DNA from: Dehalococcoidia bacterium
Lineage (GTDB): Bacteria > Chloroflexota > Dehalococcoidia > Dehalococcoidales > W498
DNA: 64,000 nt
Direction of reading: 5' to 3'
Assembly (NCBI GenBank): GCA_011170285.1
Contig: DUEE01000001.1
Coordinates: 1 to 64,000 of the forward strand
Shown: positions 62,569 through 64,000 of the stretch, in pieces
Layout: each line of letters starts with the position of its first letter
How positions within the stretch are numbered: the stretch's first letter is position 1
Notes under the pieces: model-generated
Told to the model about the DNA's origin: nothing
Databases searched by the model: none
What the model saw: only the letters and a program-made list of their open reading frames with translations
Translations under genes and position numbers: made by a program

Positions 62569-62640
62569 GGGCCGCTAGCTCAATGGAAGAGCAGCTGACT
62601 CTTAATCAGCCGGTTGGAGGTTCGAGTCCTCCGCGGCTCA
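62569..62640 (+). tRNA. tRNA-Lys (anticodon CTT)
   Basis: The cloverleaf has acceptor GGGCCGC/GCGGCTC, D-arm GCTCAATGGAAGAGC, anticodon stem CTGA-CTCTTAA-TCAG (anticodon CTT), T-arm GGAGGTTCGAGTCCTCC and discriminator A. CCA is not encoded, in contrast to the tRNA-Gly. Confidence 0.96.
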
Positions 62641-63243
62641 CTATCTAACTTTCCTAGCGAAGTTCTTTGTGCTTTCTCACATCTATATGAGATTTTGAGC
62701 CTATTTTACACTATATCTGCCAGAAATATAAACCTTTGCCTTTAGCCTTTCCTCTAAACTTTAAGACTTGAAAGTGATTTCTTTCTCGTCAGTTTCTTCT
62801 TTTTCCTTTACTATTTCTGTTGTCATATTATATTACTTTAAGACAATAACGATAGGGCAGTGAGGGGAACTTTTTGCAGCTTTTTTTAATTTTAAACTAC
62901 TAGCCGCAATCTTGGAAGCAGAAGGTTGCAATAAGTTTGGAGAGACGGTCCTTTTTGACAGAGGTGGCAGGAGTGGTTACAATTCGTGCATAGGAATAAA
63001 TATTGGCAATGTCACTAAGTAAATGAAGGGTCTTCTGTAATCGCTCAGCGACATTGCTGCTAAACTTGATTGGCGATATCGGTGGGCATATAGATGTCCG
63101 GGGATTCTACCGACATACCAGCATAGGCGAGTTCAACGGTCTCGATATAGGCAAGGGGCTACGCTTATTCCAAGAATCGGGTTTGATGGCAAATAAGGTG
63201 AAAATGACTCAGGCGTGATTGCTATCGGGGGGAATCATAAGCA
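62641..63243. other. 603-base gap with possible gene remnants
   Basis: The first 250 bases are pyrimidine-rich with no structure I can name. From about 62937 there are short open stretches: ETVLFDRGGRSGYNSCIGIN before a stop at 63021, and a TTG frame 63066-63218 reading IGDIGGHIDVRGFYRHTSIG. They may be pieces of one decayed gene, but I cannot identify it, and nothing here is a supported gene. Confidence 0.3.
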
Positions 63244-63762
63244 ATGGCTATTAACAACAAAGAAGTAACTACCACTGAGGAACAGGCTAAGGTCAGACAG
63301 AAAACCAGGCAAATTCTAAAAAGGTTTGGCAGGAAGCAAGGGAATCTTGTGCCTATACTGCAAAAGGTTCAGGGCAAGCTGGGATATCTTCCACGAGAGG
63401 CTATGCTGGAGATTGCCAAATTTCTTAGTATACCGGGTATAGATGTTTATAGCGTAATTACCTTTTATAATCAATTTCGGCTTAATCCCCCGGGGAAGCA
63501 CTCAATAAGAGTATGCTTAGGAACTGCCTGCCATATGAAAGGTGGTTACATCACTTTAGATGCCTGGAAGAGGAGGTTAGGTATTGACCGAGGCGAGACC
63601 ACTCCTGACCGGGAATTTGACCTGGATAGTGTCGCCTGTGTTGGCTGTTGTGTTATGGCACCAGTAACTGTGGTTGATGCTAAGCCGCAGGGTAAGGTTG
63701 AACCCACCAAAGTAGATGGGCTCTTGCTTGCATTTGAAATTGAGCGGGAAAAGAAGAGTTAG
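63244..63762 (+). CDS. nuoE: NuoE/HndA-like [2Fe-2S] thioredoxin-fold subunit
   Basis: This 172-residue 24-kDa subunit type has LVPILQKVQGKLGYLPREAM, IDVYSVITFYNQFRLNP and the four cluster cysteines in RVCLGTACHMKGG and SVACVGCCVMAPV. It passes electrons between NAD(P)H-oxidising NuoF and partner hydrogenase or dehydrogenase subunits. It lies 2 bases before a NuoF-like gene, as in complex I and in NADP-reducing or bifurcating hydrogenases; which complex cannot be decided within the window. Confidence 0.9.
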   Translation: MAINNKEVTTTEEQAKVRQKTRQILKRFGRKQGNLVPILQKVQGKLGYLPREAMLEIAKFLSIPGIDVYSVITFYNQFRLNPPGKHSIRVCLGTACHMKGGYITLDAWKRRLGIDRGETTPDREFDLDSVACVGCCVMAPVTVVDAKPQGKVEPTKVDGLLLAFEIEREKKS

Positions 63763-63764
63763 GG

Positions 63765-64000
63765 ATGAAAGTAGCTGAACTGTCAGCCATTACTTCAGCC
63801 TTTCAGGAGATAAAAAACCGTGCTGAATTACGCTGGCAGACACTCTATGATAGTGGCAAACCAGTAATTATGGTGGGAACAGCTACCTGCGGTCGGGCAG
63901 CCGGGGCTCTGGAAGTACTTAAAGCAATAAGAGATGAGCTAAAGAGGCAGAACCTAGACTTTCCGGTGATTGAGGTGGGATGCTTGGGGCATTGCTATGC
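63765..64000 (+). CDS. NuoF/HndC-like subunit, N-terminus (cut by window end)
   Basis: The visible 78 residues start MKVAELSAITSAFQEIKNRA and include IMVGTATCGRAAGALEVLKA and FPVIEVGCLGHCYA. This is the N-terminal thioredoxin-like [2Fe-2S] domain found on NuoF-type subunits of hydrogenases and formate dehydrogenases rather than on classic complex I NuoF. The first base pairs overlap GGG near the nuoE stop for a ribosome site. The FMN/NADH part lies beyond the window. Confidence 0.8.
   Translation, partial: MKVAELSAITSAFQEIKNRAELRWQTLYDSGKPVIMVGTATCGRAAGALEVLKAIRDELKRQNLDFPVIEVGCLGHCY

Overview
The window looks like a chromosomal segment of a Chloroflexota bacterium, most plausibly Dehalococcoidia-like. 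This is inferred from gene content rather than from any search. Bacterial amino-acid and purine operons sit beside archaeal-flavoured genes: an archaeal-type thymidylate synthase, an RtcB RNA ligase with archease, GlmM/GlmU-like proteins of the archaeal arrangement, a PaREP1-like protein and dockerin-bearing surface proteins. There are also GerW/DUF2953 genes, which occur in non-spore-formers. TTG and GTG starts are common, and several genes have a -10 box only 6-9 bases before the start codon, which suggests leaderless mRNAs.

Region 1 (1-4.3 kb) is an accessory island: the tail of a transposase, then a tight same-strand run of an SSB-like protein, a GHKL (MutL/MORC-like) ATPase with a possible nuclease-like C-terminus, a 5-methylcytosine methyltransferase and a Vsr-type nuclease. 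It ends at the 3' end of a tRNA-Gly(CCC) gene, beside a truncated second tRNA-Gly copy, as expected for an integrated island. Region 2 (4.5-14.3 kb) holds a DUF1616 membrane protein, a complete UDP-GlcNAc operon on the minus strand (glmM, two tandem glmU-like genes, glmS), birA, and a stomatin/NfeD membrane-protease pair. Region 3 (14.3-20.2 kb) is a histidine operon (hisZ-hisG-hisD-hisC-hisB) whose HisG is a tandem fusion of two HisG domains with complementary losses of active-site motifs. Region 4 (20.3-27.1 kb, minus strand) carries purC, purB, purE, purD, a NYN-domain nuclease-like gene and guaA; between purD and the NYN gene lies an orphan promoter-terminator unit that may encode a small RNA.

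Region 5 (27.1-32.5 kb) is variable: a decayed ORF, a BtuF-like binding protein, two paralogous surface proteins (one with dockerin repeats), and a TPR protein flanked on both sides by copies of the guaA 5' end. Region 6 (32.5-48 kb) is tsaC-rpiB followed by a long branched-chain amino-acid operon: ilvD, ilvB, ilvN, ilvC, leuA, leuC, leuD, leuB, cimA. It makes valine and leucine, and isoleucine through citramalate. A ~2.1-kb patch of unrelated small genes and palindromic repeats splits leuC from leuD, and a decayed mgtC lies before leuC.

Region 7 (48-62.5 kb) holds lipoproteins, a MIP18-like protein, a methyltransferase, a GerW/DUF2953 operon, cysteine synthase, archease-rtcB, a lineage-restricted cluster with an archaeal ThyA, an MMPL/RND exporter, a DnaJ-like co-chaperone and a lipoprotein with a degenerate HEXXH-like motif. 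Region 8 (62.5 kb to the end) has tRNA-Lys(CTT) and the start of a NuoE/NuoF (HndA/HndC-like) operon that runs off the window. A family of GC-rich nested palindromic repeats recurs in gaps near 23.0, 44.1, 52.3 and 55.3 kb.
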